Assembly: GCF_050409585.1 (NCBI RefSeq)
Contig: NZ_JBNUPE010000026.1
Location: forward strand, 1-7,590
Length of the DNA stretch: 7,590 nucleotides
DNA from: Facklamia sp050409585
Lineage (GTDB): Bacteria; Bacillota; Bacilli; Lactobacillales; Aerococcaceae
Reading direction: 5' to 3'
The first letter of the stretch is position 1. Each line of letters opens with the position of its first letter. The notes under the pieces were generated by a model. It worked only from the letters and a program-made list of their open reading frames with translations. It did not search any database and was not told where the DNA came from. The position numbers were made by a program, and so were the translations under genes. This document shows, piece after piece, positions 1 to 5,311 of this stretch.

Positions 1-55
1 TCTTGGGTGCTCTTCAATTACTAATCCTTTTTCAGCAGCAATGACTACTTCTATT
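1..55. repeat. Terminal overlap of a circular sequence (left copy)
   Basis: These 55 bases are identical to 7536-7590. The polymerase reading frame that runs off the right end continues in frame here if one copy is removed: 5380-7535 plus 1-997 is exactly 1051 codons. The repeat is therefore an assembly overlap of a circle of about 7535 bp, not a biological terminal repeat. Confidence 0.96.
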
Positions 56-997
56 GTACGAGCTGAATTGTTGTCTACTCAGAATCTAGCAAACGATTTA
101 GGTTATAAATTATTTTCTGTTACAACGGATGGTTTTATTTCTGATATTCCTGAAGAAGAATTAAATAATTTGGGTATGTTTGGGCTTGAAGAATTTATAA
201 AAGCTTCTCGCAAATTTTTAACTGATAATCAAGACGATAGTATTTGGGAGATTAAACATTCTCAAGATCAACTTTTAAATTTAACGACTAGAGGAAATAT
301 GGCTTTAAACGAGGGTGGAGTTTCAGCTCATAATTCTACTAAATCTCCTTTTAAATCTGACAGTATTGAAGATAGGTTGTGGTTTACGATTCAGTGTTTA
401 AAGCGTGAAGGGCCTGTTAGTTACAAGGATTCTGTGTGGACTACTTTCAAAGATTTAGCGCGTGGTGCTGAATTCGTTGTTAAGCCTGTTGAACGAAATG
501 TAAGAATGGATTTTGATTTTAAACGGAAACCTATTAAAGATTCTTTTGAAACTGTTTATCCCGAAATTGAAGGTGAAAAGTATGAGATTTGTAATTTTGA
601 TACGGAAGCGTATAACGATATAAATGAGTTTAAGTTTTATCGCTCTAAGAAAGAGCAGTGTAAAGTTTTGAGAACTGAGGTGCACTGGGAAGTTTTTTAT
701 ATGAAATTGAAATATAATTCCGTTGGTAGACAGATAAGAGATTTAAAATGGGCTAAATTAAATTCTTGTGTGATGGGTCATCGACGTAATTTTTGGTCTA
801 TTCCAGAGTTAGATGATGAAAATAAAACTGTTCAAGATAAATGTGATTGGTTAAATTCTTTTAATTTATGTGATAAGAAATTTAAAAAGTCTGATTGGAA
901 AAATGCTCGTAGACCTGAACGAACTGCAAATATTTTACCTCAAGAAGATATTCAAGATTTCTTAGAAATTTTAGGTGCTAAAGAATGTGTTCTTTAG
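1..997 (+). CDS. Family B DNA polymerase, C-terminal part (continues from 5380-7535)
   Basis: This is the 3' third of the polymerase gene that begins at 5380; position 1 is the third base of a codon and the stop is at 995-997. The ATG at 41 is only an internal methionine (residue 733) and not a real start. This part carries polymerase motif C as VTTDGF, with catalytic Asp at residue 762, where many family B enzymes have YxDTDS. Further on is DFDFKRKP (about residues 889-896), in the position expected of the conserved Lys-rich KxY-type motif of the thumb-proximal palm. The rest, to residue 1050, is a basic, aromatic-rich C-terminal region with no family I can name. No terminator follows. A weak promoter and the small coiled-coil gene at 1050 come next, so read-through is possible. 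Confidence in family B is high; the subfamily is inferred. Confidence 0.93.
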   Translation, partial: LGCSSITNPFSAAMTTSIVRAELLSTQNLANDLGYKLFSVTTDGFISDIPEEELNNLGMFGLEEFIKASRKFLTDNQDDSIWEIKHSQDQLLNLTTRGNMALNEGGVSAHNSTKSPFKSDSIEDRLWFTIQCLKREGPVSYKDSVWTTFKDLARGAEFVVKPVERNVRMDFDFKRKPIKDSFETVYPEIEGEKYEICNFDTEAYNDINEFKFYRSKKEQCKVLRTEVHWEVFYMKLKYNSVGRQIRDLKWAKLNSCVMGHRRNFWSIPELDDENKTVQDKCDWLNSFNLCDKKFKKSDWKNARRPERTANILPQEDIQDFLEILGAKECVL

Positions 998-1019
998 TAT
1001 GAGGCATCATAGAATATTG

Positions 1020-1028
1020 TGTTATAAT
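1020..1028 (+). promoter_or_regulatory. Extended -10 promoter for the 81-residue gene
   Basis: TGT-TATAAT, a perfect -10 with the TG extension, lies 22 bases before the ATG at 1050. No good -35 hexamer is seen 16-18 bases upstream, so the promoter would depend on the extended -10. It is followed by a strong ribosome binding site, GAGGTGAT at 1037-1044, six bases before the start codon. Confidence 0.55.
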
Positions 1029-1049
1029 TAGGTTGTGAGGTGATAAAAT

Positions 1050-1295
1050 ATGACAACTAAATTAGAAGCTTTAGAGAAGAAAATTGAGAAGGCTAAACAA
1101 GAATTAGAACTTGAACGTGAGAAGCTGTCTGTTAAATTTGGAAAGATTATTGTAGATAATTTTGATAAGAAAGAATTTAAGAATCAGACAGAATTTAAAG
1201 AATGGTATTTAGCTAAGATTGAGGAAGAACAAACTAAGATATCTGATCATAAATTTGATATTAACGAAAGTGAATTAGAAGGTAATATGTTTTAA
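1050..1295 (+). CDS. Small charged coiled-coil protein, unknown function
   Basis: The product is 81 residues. The start is fixed by GAGGTGAT six bases upstream. Residues 4-35 form a strongly predicted amphipathic coiled coil (LEALEKKIEKAKQELELERE...), followed by a short segment FGKIIVDNF and a second charged helix ending in EEEQTKIS. There is no signal peptide or membrane segment, so it should be cytoplasmic. It sits between the polymerase gene and the oriT-like, hairpin-rich region, in the same orientation as mobC and the relaxase. Small coiled-coil proteins of this kind are common beside mobilisation loci of Gram-positive plasmids, where some act as relaxosome accessory factors. That role is only inference from position. 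It could equally be a polymerase accessory protein or a copy-control factor. I do not recognise a named family with confidence. Confidence 0.75.
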   Translation: MTTKLEALEKKIEKAKQELELEREKLSVKFGKIIVDNFDKKEFKNQTEFKEWYLAKIEEEQTKISDHKFDINESELEGNMF

Positions 1296-1311
1296 TTTTT
1301 TGTGTGATTTG

Positions 1312-1356
1312 ATGTTAGAAGTGTTAAAATATTCGATATTTTAACACTTCTAACAT
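1312..1356. repeat. Perfect 45-bp palindrome (21-bp arms, 3-nt loop)
   Basis: Arms 1312-1332 and 1336-1356 are perfectly complementary around the loop TCG. The arms are AT-rich (ATGTTAGAAGTG... left arm). It lies 17 bases after the stop of the 81-residue gene. No run of T follows on either strand, so it is not a typical intrinsic terminator, although it could still stop or protect transcripts. Other possibilities are a cruciform, a single-strand initiation site or a protein-binding dyad. It opens the hairpin-rich gene-free region that runs to 1753. Confidence 0.95.
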
Positions 1357-1358
1357 GA

Positions 1359-1380
1359 CCACTTTGACCTGTCAAAGTGG
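1359..1380. repeat. Perfect 10-bp inverted repeat with CT loop
   Basis: CCACTTTGAC (1359-1368) and GTCAAAGTGG (1371-1380) pair perfectly around two bases. It begins two bases after the 45-bp palindrome. It is not followed by a T run. It could be part of oriT or of a structured leader. Confidence 0.9.
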
Positions 1381-1392
1381 AATGTGGGGGAT

Positions 1393-1420
1393 TAAAGGGG
1401 GAGCTTAGCTCCTCCCTTTA
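1393..1420. repeat. GC-rich hairpin next to G tracts
   Basis: Arms 1393-1404 and 1408-1420 form 12 base pairs around the loop TTA, with one bulged T at 1413 (TAAAGGGGGAGC pairing with GCTCCTCCCTTTA). It follows GTGGGGG at 1384-1390. GC content here is clearly above the surroundings. No T run follows on either strand, so it is not a standard terminator. Its position next to the oriT-like hairpin suggests a role in mobilisation or replication; this is inference. Confidence 0.8.
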
Positions 1421-1460
1421 CAAGCTTCTTTTGGGAACCAAAAGACCTGCTTGTCCAAAG
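1420..1460 (+). other. oriT: Candidate oriT: hairpin plus nic-like sequence
   Basis: CTTTTGG (1428-1434) and CCAAAAG (1438-1444) form a 7-bp hairpin with loop GAA. An outer ACAAGC (1420-1425)/GCTTGT (1449-1454) extends it by six pairs. Just after it comes GCTTGTCCAAAG (1449-1460). From memory this resembles the GCTTG^CCAAA nick region of staphylococcal and lactococcal MOBP plasmids such as the pC221 group. A hairpin directly 5' of the nick is usual for oriT, and mobC and the relaxase lie downstream. The extra T in the nic-like core weakens the match. The strand and exact nick are inferred. Confidence 0.5.
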
Positions 1461-1740
1461 ACTAAAAGAAGGGAACACGATCGAGGAGAGAGGGTTGAAT
1501 TCTATTTAGTCGCTTTAGCAATTTGACCGAATAGGGAGAATTGAGAAAGCTAGTTTCTGTTAGCAAACTATAAGCGAATAGTGAATAGTTATGCTTACAG
1601 AAACTGAAAGATAAAGCGCACGAATAGTAAGCTTTAGATTTCATAAATGATTAGCTGGTATTGTGAGAGAATAACGAACAGTAACAGCAATCATTTAATG
1701 AGAGGATTAAGAGCGAATAGCGAGTAATTAAATCATTAAA
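1460..1740 (+). repeat. Six contiguous stem-loops, alternating long and short, with a shared 13-nt loop
   Basis: The region folds as L 1460-1511, S 1512-1550, L 1552-1605, S 1605-1643, L 1644-1697, S 1698-1740, end to end. Each has a 13-nt loop resembling GAGCGAATAGYGA, with the CGAATAG core at 1482 (degenerate CGAGGAG), 1528, 1575, 1621, 1668 (degenerate AGAATAA) and 1714: steps of 46, 47, 46, 47, 46. Stems differ in sequence between units but each pairs with its own partner. L at 1552 and L at 1644 both read 6 bp, one-base defect, 4 bp, one-base defect, 9 bp. S units at 1512 and 1605 both have a 5-6 bp stem, a tandem A/G mismatch, then 5 bp. Stem defects on the + strand are mostly G-T or purine mismatches and no A-C was seen, which favours the + strand as the folded one. 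It ends 13 bases before mobC. It may be a structured RNA or leader, or folded single-stranded DNA. No gene lies in 1296-1753. Confidence 0.8.
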
Positions 1741-1753
1741 AGTGGGATGAGCG

Positions 1754-2161
1754 ATGACGAAAGACAAGCGAATTAATGTGAGAGTTGACGAAGATTTATA
1801 CAATCAAATTTCCGTTATAGCGGACAATTTAGGTATAAATCGTTCGGAGGTTTTAAGGTTGTCTGTTCAAGCTGATTTATTAAAAGCTTTAGACTCACCG
1901 ATTAATAAGATGGGTGAGGAAACACGAAAAGAATTAATGATTAGTGCGGGTAATATGTCTAAAGATCTTCAAAAATTATCTAAGGATTTTACTTGGATAA
2001 CTAACAACGTAAATCAGATAGCAAGGAAAGCAAATGTGAACGGAATTACATCATCAGATTTAAAAGATTTATCAAAGTTTAAAAAGGGTGTGGTAGTAGT
2101 TAACAATGAAATAAAGAAAGTAAATTTGAAGGTGGATAAGCTATGGCAATACTTAGTATAA
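1754..2161 (+). CDS. mobC: MobC-like relaxosome accessory protein (ribbon-helix-helix)
   Basis: The product is 135 residues. Residues 5-38 (KRINVRVDEDLYNQI...NRSEVLRLSV) have the beta strand and two helices of a ribbon-helix-helix DNA-binding domain. Residues 84-94, NNVNQIARKAN, match the hallmark of the bacterial mobilisation protein MobC family. The C-terminal region is helical and charged. Family members bind beside oriT, help open the nick region and recruit the relaxase. The start at 1754 follows a weak GGGATGA ribosome site and lies 13 bases after the stem-loop array, so translation could depend on that structure. The 3' end overlaps the relaxase start by 19 bases, which implies translational coupling. 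Its natural target is likely in 1359-1740. The family call is good; the target is inferred. Confidence 0.88.
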   Translation: MTKDKRINVRVDEDLYNQISVIADNLGINRSEVLRLSVQADLLKALDSPINKMGEETRKELMISAGNMSKDLQKLSKDFTWITNNVNQIARKANVNGITSSDLKDLSKFKKGVVVVNNEIKKVNLKVDKLWQYLV

Positions 2162-3351
2162 AACCATCCAAACACGGTAGAGCCTCAATAAAATATGTTG
2201 TCTCGGAAAAAAGTCATCGTGAAGGTATGGATAGAGTTTTAGAAATTTCAGGTGTTAATTGTTTACCTGAAACTGCTTTAGATTCTTTTTCTAAAGTGTG
2301 GGATAGATTTAATGTTAGTGAAGGCAAAAATGTTCAAACTTATAACGTTATTCAATCATTCTCAAGAGACGAATTTATAGTAGACAATCTAGATGATGTG
2401 AAGACAGTTCACGAAATCGGTTTAGAAACAGGACGAAGACTATTCCCTGGTCGACAAGTTTTAGTCGTCACGCAAGCAGACACTAAGAACGCAGTCCTAC
2501 ATAATCACATTGTTATAAATAACCCAAATCCAATTGACGGTAAGAAGTTATCAGGAGCGGAAAATAGATGGATAAATTTACAACCTAAACACGACGAAAT
2601 ACTGCGTGAATTTGGAGCGAATGTAATCGACCTATCAAAAGAACGTTCAATTGATCGTCGTACAATTAGCGAGATTAAAACGTCTGAGCAAGGTGAATAC
2701 GTTTGGAAAGACGATTTAAGAGATAGAATTTTACAATCGATCTCAAATCCCAAAATAACATCTATGGAGAAATTTAAAGAAGACATGATATTAAATCATC
2801 GAGTAGATGTTAAAGAACGTAAGAATGGAAATCTATCATACTATTTTATAGACGAAGATTTTAAAGAGCGGAAAATAAGAGCTGGTAAATTAGGAACTCG
2901 TTACGCTAAAGAAAAGATTCACTTAACTATTGAATTAAACGCACAAGGTCAACGGAATTCCGGAGGAATGAAATCATCACAAAAGAAATCGTCAAGAATA
3001 AAACGTTCATCAATCACACAAACACCTCTAACAAACGTACAAATAATAGAAAACGACAGAAACAAAGATTATAGCGATCTGTTCAGAGAAGAACCTACAC
3101 AAACAACAAAAGAAGTTAAGAAGAAGGTTAAACCTAAAAAAGAAGATACACAAGCTTCTAAATCAGCGAATAACGAAGATTTTTACGGAGTAAAGAGAGA
3201 ATCGGCTAAGTCTATACCGATGGAAGACGTCGAGGAATTAGAAAAAGAAAGATACAATAAAGCATTGAGAGACAGTCAATTTAAACAATCACTAGAATAT
3301 AAAATATTAAAAGCACAAGAAGAAGCGAAAAAGAAAAATCAACACAACTAA
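2143..3351 (+). CDS. mobA: Relaxase / mobilisation nuclease (MOBP-like)
   Basis: The product is 402 residues, with AAGGTGG seven bases before the ATG. The N-terminal half is a relaxase domain: candidate catalytic Tyr18 in SIKYVVSEK, then QSFSRDEF (71-78), then QADTKNAVLHNHIVIN (111-126), which supplies H120 and H122 of the metal-binding histidine motif. Gln111 occupies the place usually held by the first His. The enzyme would nick oriT, stay bound to the 5' end and lead the strand into a recipient through a helper's secretion system; no transfer channel genes are present here. The C-terminal 130 residues are lysine- and glutamate-rich and low in complexity, typical of a linker or coupling region. 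Base composition changes inside the gene at about 2340-2460, from G/T-rich to A/C-rich, although direction is unchanged. Ends at a bidirectional terminator. Confidence 0.9.
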   Translation: MAILSIKPSKHGRASIKYVVSEKSHREGMDRVLEISGVNCLPETALDSFSKVWDRFNVSEGKNVQTYNVIQSFSRDEFIVDNLDDVKTVHEIGLETGRRLFPGRQVLVVTQADTKNAVLHNHIVINNPNPIDGKKLSGAENRWINLQPKHDEILREFGANVIDLSKERSIDRRTISEIKTSEQGEYVWKDDLRDRILQSISNPKITSMEKFKEDMILNHRVDVKERKNGNLSYYFIDEDFKERKIRAGKLGTRYAKEKIHLTIELNAQGQRNSGGMKSSQKKSSRIKRSSITQTPLTNVQIIENDRNKDYSDLFREEPTQTTKEVKKKVKPKKEDTQASKSANNEDFYGVKRESAKSIPMEDVEELEKERYNKALRDSQFKQSLEYKILKAQEEAKKKNQHN

Positions 3352-3390
3352 AATACAAATCGTAAAACATTTAGCCTACTATAAATACAA

Positions 3391-3417
3391 AAAGACTCCT
3401 CACAATGAGGAGCCTTC
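3391..3417. terminator. Bidirectional terminator between convergent operons
   Basis: CTCCTC (3396-3401) and GAGGAG (3407-3412) pair around ACAAT, with further pairs outside. On the minus strand the stem is followed by TCTTTTTG, a good intrinsic terminator for the secreted-protein operon. On the plus strand it is followed by CCTTCTTATTG, a weaker stop for the relaxase transcript. Confidence 0.8.
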
Positions 3418-3427
3418 TTATTGTAAA

Positions 3428-3817
3428 TTAATCAGTTAACATTAGATTACCATGAAATTGGAATTCTACTCTACGCTCACCCCAATAATCAAATCCTCTC
3501 CAAGCACCTGTCCAAGCCATATCACCCTCATATCTATGACCATTTTGATAAATGACATGATGATACACCTTTAAAGCAGGAGTAGGAGTTTTTGCCCAAG
3601 GTATATCTTTAACTTTCTTCCAAACATATTTATGGATATATTTATCAGGTGTCAGAGTAACACTTCCCGCAGAACGAGTTTCAATAGAAGAATCTAATAC
3701 TTCATTATTAAAATTAGAAGTTACATCATCTAATTCAGATGAAGCATATACTACAGAATTATTAAATAATGAACATAATAAAATACTTGAAAGAACTAAT
3801 AAAAAAATTTTTCTCAT
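3428..3817 (-). CDS. Secreted aromatic-rich small protein, candidate bacteriocin or toxin component
   Basis: The product is 129 residues starting at MRKIF; AGGTGAT lies a few bases upstream on the minus strand, so a longer upstream start is unlikely. Residues 1-25 are a classic signal peptide (MRKIFLLVLSSILLCSLF...VVYA) with likely cleavage after VYA. An acidic spacer (about 26-48) leads to a mature region rich in Trp, Tyr and His, with YIHKYVWKKVKDIPW and MAWTGAWRGFDYWGERR. No lipobox or cell-wall anchor is seen. It is the last gene of a three-gene minus-strand operon and starts four bases after the stop of the small membrane protein. A small exported, aromatic-rich protein beside a two-helix membrane protein fits a bacteriocin, but I do not recognise a family; the lactococcin 972 group was considered and the match is not convincing. 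Confidence 0.82.
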   Translation of the reverse strand: MRKIFLLVLSSILLCSLFNNSVVYASSELDDVTSNFNNEVLDSSIETRSAGSVTLTPDKYIHKYVWKKVKDIPWAKTPTPALKVYHHVIYQNGHRYEGDMAWTGAWRGFDYWGERRVEFQFHGNLMLTD

Positions 3818-3821
3818 AATA

Positions 3822-4010
3822 TCACCTGTCATCTTTCTTTTTCTCTTGACGCCATACAACGAACTGAGAACCAAAAATAACACCTAAATAAATATATATA
3901 TCACCTTTCATTTCACCACTGAAAAAATAAATTATACATAGAACTAAAAGGTACCCCCCAGATACCTGTAAAAAAGATTTTAAATGAGGGTTAATATTAA
4001 ATTTATTCAT
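3822..4010 (-). CDS. Small two-helix membrane protein, possible immunity protein
   Basis: The product is 62 residues. Two hydrophobic segments, about residues 18-31 (GGYLLVLCIIYFFS) and 36-53 (DIYIYLGVIFGSQFVVW), are separated by a short acidic turn. The tail is strongly charged (RQEKKKDDR). It is therefore predicted to be a membrane hairpin with the tail in the cytoplasm. It starts 20 bases after the upstream gene and ends four bases before the next start, so the three genes are probably one transcript with coupled translation. No clear ribosome binding site precedes the ATG at 4010; coupling or a different start is possible. Small two-helix proteins in this position commonly protect producers from their own bacteriocin. 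That function is inferred from context only. Confidence 0.72.
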   Translation of the reverse strand: MNKFNINPHLKSFLQVSGGYLLVLCIIYFFSGEMKGDIYIYLGVIFGSQFVVWRQEKKKDDR

Positions 4011-4030
4011 AATAATATTTAACTGTCATT

Positions 4031-4603
4031 CTACTGATGGTACCAATACTGATAGGCATAGTTTCTAATAACAAAAACTTTACCATGTTTAACATTACCA
4101 AACTCGAATACGTCTGATACTATACCACTAATAAATCCTACTGCTGCTCCCGCATTTCCCTTCAAAACTGCTCCTAATATTGCTCCCAAAATAGACTTTG
4201 CCCCTTTAATCCCAGCGCTTATCATTTTATTCATTACTCCAGAAGATATATATACATCATAATTTCCATTTCCATGTTTAACAACTCTTGTCACATTCGT
4301 TTCCAACCTATATGGAGTCATCGAAACCGAACTTTCATCAGAGGATTCTTCTGGTAAATCAAACCCATTTTGTTCTAATAACTTATCAACATTATCATCT
4401 GAAATAGTTGAGATAGTAGTATCACCATCTTTATATACTTCAACAAATTCCGAATAGTCTATATTGCCAATTTCTTTAACAGACGATACCTGTTCTTGAA
4501 CACTTTCATTCGCAAGAACATTTAAAGTAGCAAACCCAGTAGAAATTACAGGAGCCATTACTAAAATAGACGCACCAACAATTAAACTTTTCTTCAACTT
4601 CAT
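4031..4603 (-). CDS. Secreted pre-pro-protein with glycine-rich hydrophobic segment, bacteriocin-like
   Basis: The product is 190 residues from MKLKK, chosen because AAAGGAG lies nine bases upstream; an in-frame ATG at 4630 sits before that site and would encode it. Residues 1-32 are a signal peptide (LIVGASILVMAPVISTG...VLA). Residues 33-95 are acidic and Ser-rich, like a pro-region. From about 100 comes a basic stretch, then a long Gly/Ala/Ile-rich membrane-active-looking segment (about 126-165: AGIKGAKSILGAILGAVLKG...AAVGFISGIVSDVF), then an aromatic end NYAYQYWYHQ. This layout suggests a secreted pore-forming bacteriocin, loosely recalling plasmid-borne proteins such as streptococcin A-M57, but that likeness is from memory. 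First gene of the minus operon, with its own promoter and possible catabolite control. Confidence 0.83.
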   Translation of the reverse strand: MKLKKSLIVGASILVMAPVISTGFATLNVLANESVQEQVSSVKEIGNIDYSEFVEVYKDGDTTISTISDDNVDKLLEQNGFDLPEESSDESSVSMTPYRLETNVTRVVKHGNGNYDVYISSGVMNKMISAGIKGAKSILGAILGAVLKGNAGAAVGFISGIVSDVFEFGNVKHGKVFVIRNYAYQYWYHQ

Positions 4604-4638
4604 AATGTTTTCTCCTTTCATAACATTCATCTATATTG

Positions 4639-4666
4639 ACTCTAACATAATAAAAAACGTTTTCAA
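4639..4666 (-). promoter_or_regulatory. Promoter of the minus-strand secreted-protein operon
   Basis: On the minus strand TTGAAA (4666-4661) is followed after 16 bases by TAGAGT (4644-4639), with TG one base before the -10. This is a plausible extended -10 promoter about 36 bases before the 190-residue gene. It points away from the HTH gene at 4784. Confidence 0.5.
4652..4665 (-). promoter_or_regulatory. cre: Possible catabolite response element over the -35
   Basis: TGAAAACGTTTTTT on the minus strand matches the low-GC Gram-positive cre pattern TGWAANCGNTNWCA at 12 of 14 positions and overlaps the -35 hexamer. CcpA binding there would repress the operon on preferred sugars. AT-rich DNA gives chance matches, so this is tentative. 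Confidence 0.35.
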
Positions 4667-4717
4667 AGAAAAAAATAAACTACTCGCTAAAAAAATATAA
4701 AAGCAACAAAAACTAAC

Positions 4718-4768
4718 GTTTAAATAGGTTTAAAACTAGTTTAAAATAAAATTTAAATAATGTTTAAA
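4718..4768 (+). promoter_or_regulatory. Helically phased TTTAAA boxes upstream of the HTH gene
   Basis: GTTTAAA, or ATTTAAA once, starts at 4718, 4728, 4739, 4751 and 4762: steps of 10, 11, 12 and 11 bases, one helical turn each. Two more lie inside the gene at 4851 and 4861. The boxes overlap a plausible promoter (TTTAAA at 4719 and TAAAAT at 4742-4747, spacer 17), so they may be operators for autoregulation by the downstream HTH protein, or iteron-like sites. Confidence 0.6.
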
Positions 4769-4783
4769 GGTGGTATAAAGCAA

Positions 4784-5212
4784 TTGACAGGAAAGACTGT
4801 AGCAGAGCTAGCAAAAGAGTTAAATGTAACCGTACAAACTATTTACAAACGTTTAAACAAGTTTAAAACAATTGAGAAAGATTCTAAAGGTCGTAAGATC
4901 ATTACACCAGCACAAGAAGAAGAAATAAAAAAAGAATTAAATCCCACAACAACAGTAAATAAACAAGAAGCAGCAGCTATCGAAGCATTAATTGAACAAT
5001 TAAAACAAAAAGATAAAACAATTTCAGAGCTTACAAACCTCTTAAATAATGAGCAAGTATTACATCAAGCAACACAAAAAAGATTAAACCAATTAGAAAA
5101 TAATTTAATTGATACGTCAGAAAACAGCTTACATTCAACGAATAAAGAAAACAACAATAAAAAACCTCATAAAACTTGGTGGGAAAAGATTAAAAACACT
5201 TTCAAAATATGA
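4784..5212 (+). CDS. HTH / coiled-coil plasmid replication-associated protein (DUF536-like)
   Basis: I choose the TTG at 4784 because GGTGG (4769-4773) lies ten bases before it; an in-frame ATG at 4760 has no ribosome site and precedes this one. The product is 142 residues. Residues 1-25 (TGKTVAELAKELNVTVQTIYKRLNK) are a clear helix-turn-helix. Residues about 50-108 are a Gln/Leu-rich coiled coil (EALIEQLKQKDKTISELTNLL...). The tail is polar and ends WWEKIKNTFKI, a short amphipathic end. This order, N-terminal HTH, coiled coil and Trp-rich basic end, is typical of accessory proteins encoded beside replication genes on lactic-acid bacterial plasmids. It may regulate copy number or partition. 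The TTTAAA boxes upstream are its likely binding sites. It lies just upstream of, and in the same direction as, the polymerase gene. Family call moderate; role inferred. Confidence 0.82.
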   Translation: MTGKTVAELAKELNVTVQTIYKRLNKFKTIEKDSKGRKIITPAQEEEIKKELNPTTTVNKQEAAAIEALIEQLKQKDKTISELTNLLNNEQVLHQATQKRLNQLENNLIDTSENSLHSTNKENNNKKPHKTWWEKIKNTFKI

Positions 5213-5218
5213 TATAAT
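5190..5218 (+). promoter_or_regulatory. Promoter of the polymerase leader
   Basis: TTAAAA (5190-5195), 17 bases, then TATAAT (5213-5218) with a TG extension at 5210-5211. It overlaps the stop codon of the HTH gene. Transcription would start near 5225, giving a leader of about 155 nt before the polymerase ATG. Confidence 0.65.
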
Positions 5219-5225
5219 AACAGCA

Positions 5226-5305
5226 AATAAAAAAGGTCTCGAGACGGTCACCTCGAAACCTTTGAATAAAAAAGAGCGGTCACTCTTTTTCTATTACTAA
5301 ATTCT
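5226..5305 (-). ncRNA. Predicted antisense RNA against the polymerase leader
   Basis: A minus-strand promoter with extended -10 (TGC-TATAAT) predicts a start near 5305. About 80 bases later a strong intrinsic terminator is met: a 12-bp stem with one mismatch, then TTTTTTATTT at about 5234-5225. The RNA would hold two hairpins, both with loops containing TGACCG, exactly complementary to the two loops of the + leader. This is the layout of plasmid countertranscript RNAs that attenuate or block the replication gene. No open frame with a ribosome site is seen in it. Confidence 0.55.
5232..5290. terminator. Two tandem hairpins with the same loop, possible leader attenuator
   Basis: Hairpin 1: 5232-5243 with 5252-5263, 12 positions with one C/A mismatch, loop ACGGTCAC. 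Hairpin 2: 5269-5276 with 5283-5290, 8 perfect pairs, loop CGGTCA. The second ends in TTTTT and can act as an intrinsic terminator in the + direction; the first ends in a T run only in the minus direction. They therefore could stop the HTH/leader transcript on one strand and the antisense RNA on the other. Confidence 0.75.
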
Positions 5306-5311
5306 AAATAC

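Noticed and set aside
455..685. Minus-strand frame within the polymerase gene
   Set aside because: Shadow of the polymerase coding sequence; same reasoning for 2505-2786 (relaxase) and 6170-6427 (polymerase).
41..997. A separate 318-residue gene starting at ATG 41
   Set aside because: No ribosome site precedes it, and its frame continues exactly from the polymerase at the right end once the 55-base overlap is removed.
1462..1644. 60-residue minus-strand frame in the gene-free region
   Set aside because: No ribosome site or family features, and it is explained by the stem-loop array, which reads as structure.
1528..1720. CRISPR array suggested by the 46-47 base period
   Set aside because: The conserved core is only 7-13 bases, the intervening sequence pairs locally into stems, and no cas gene is present.
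3428..3817. Lactococcin 972 family assignment for the 129-residue protein
   Set aside because: Size, signal peptide and aromatic content are similar, but the usual spacing of Gly, His and Tyr is not seen and no matching transporter genes follow.
5109..5300. 63-residue frame overlapping the end of the HTH gene
   Set aside because: It is in another frame of the HTH gene and runs through the leader hairpins; no ribosome site.
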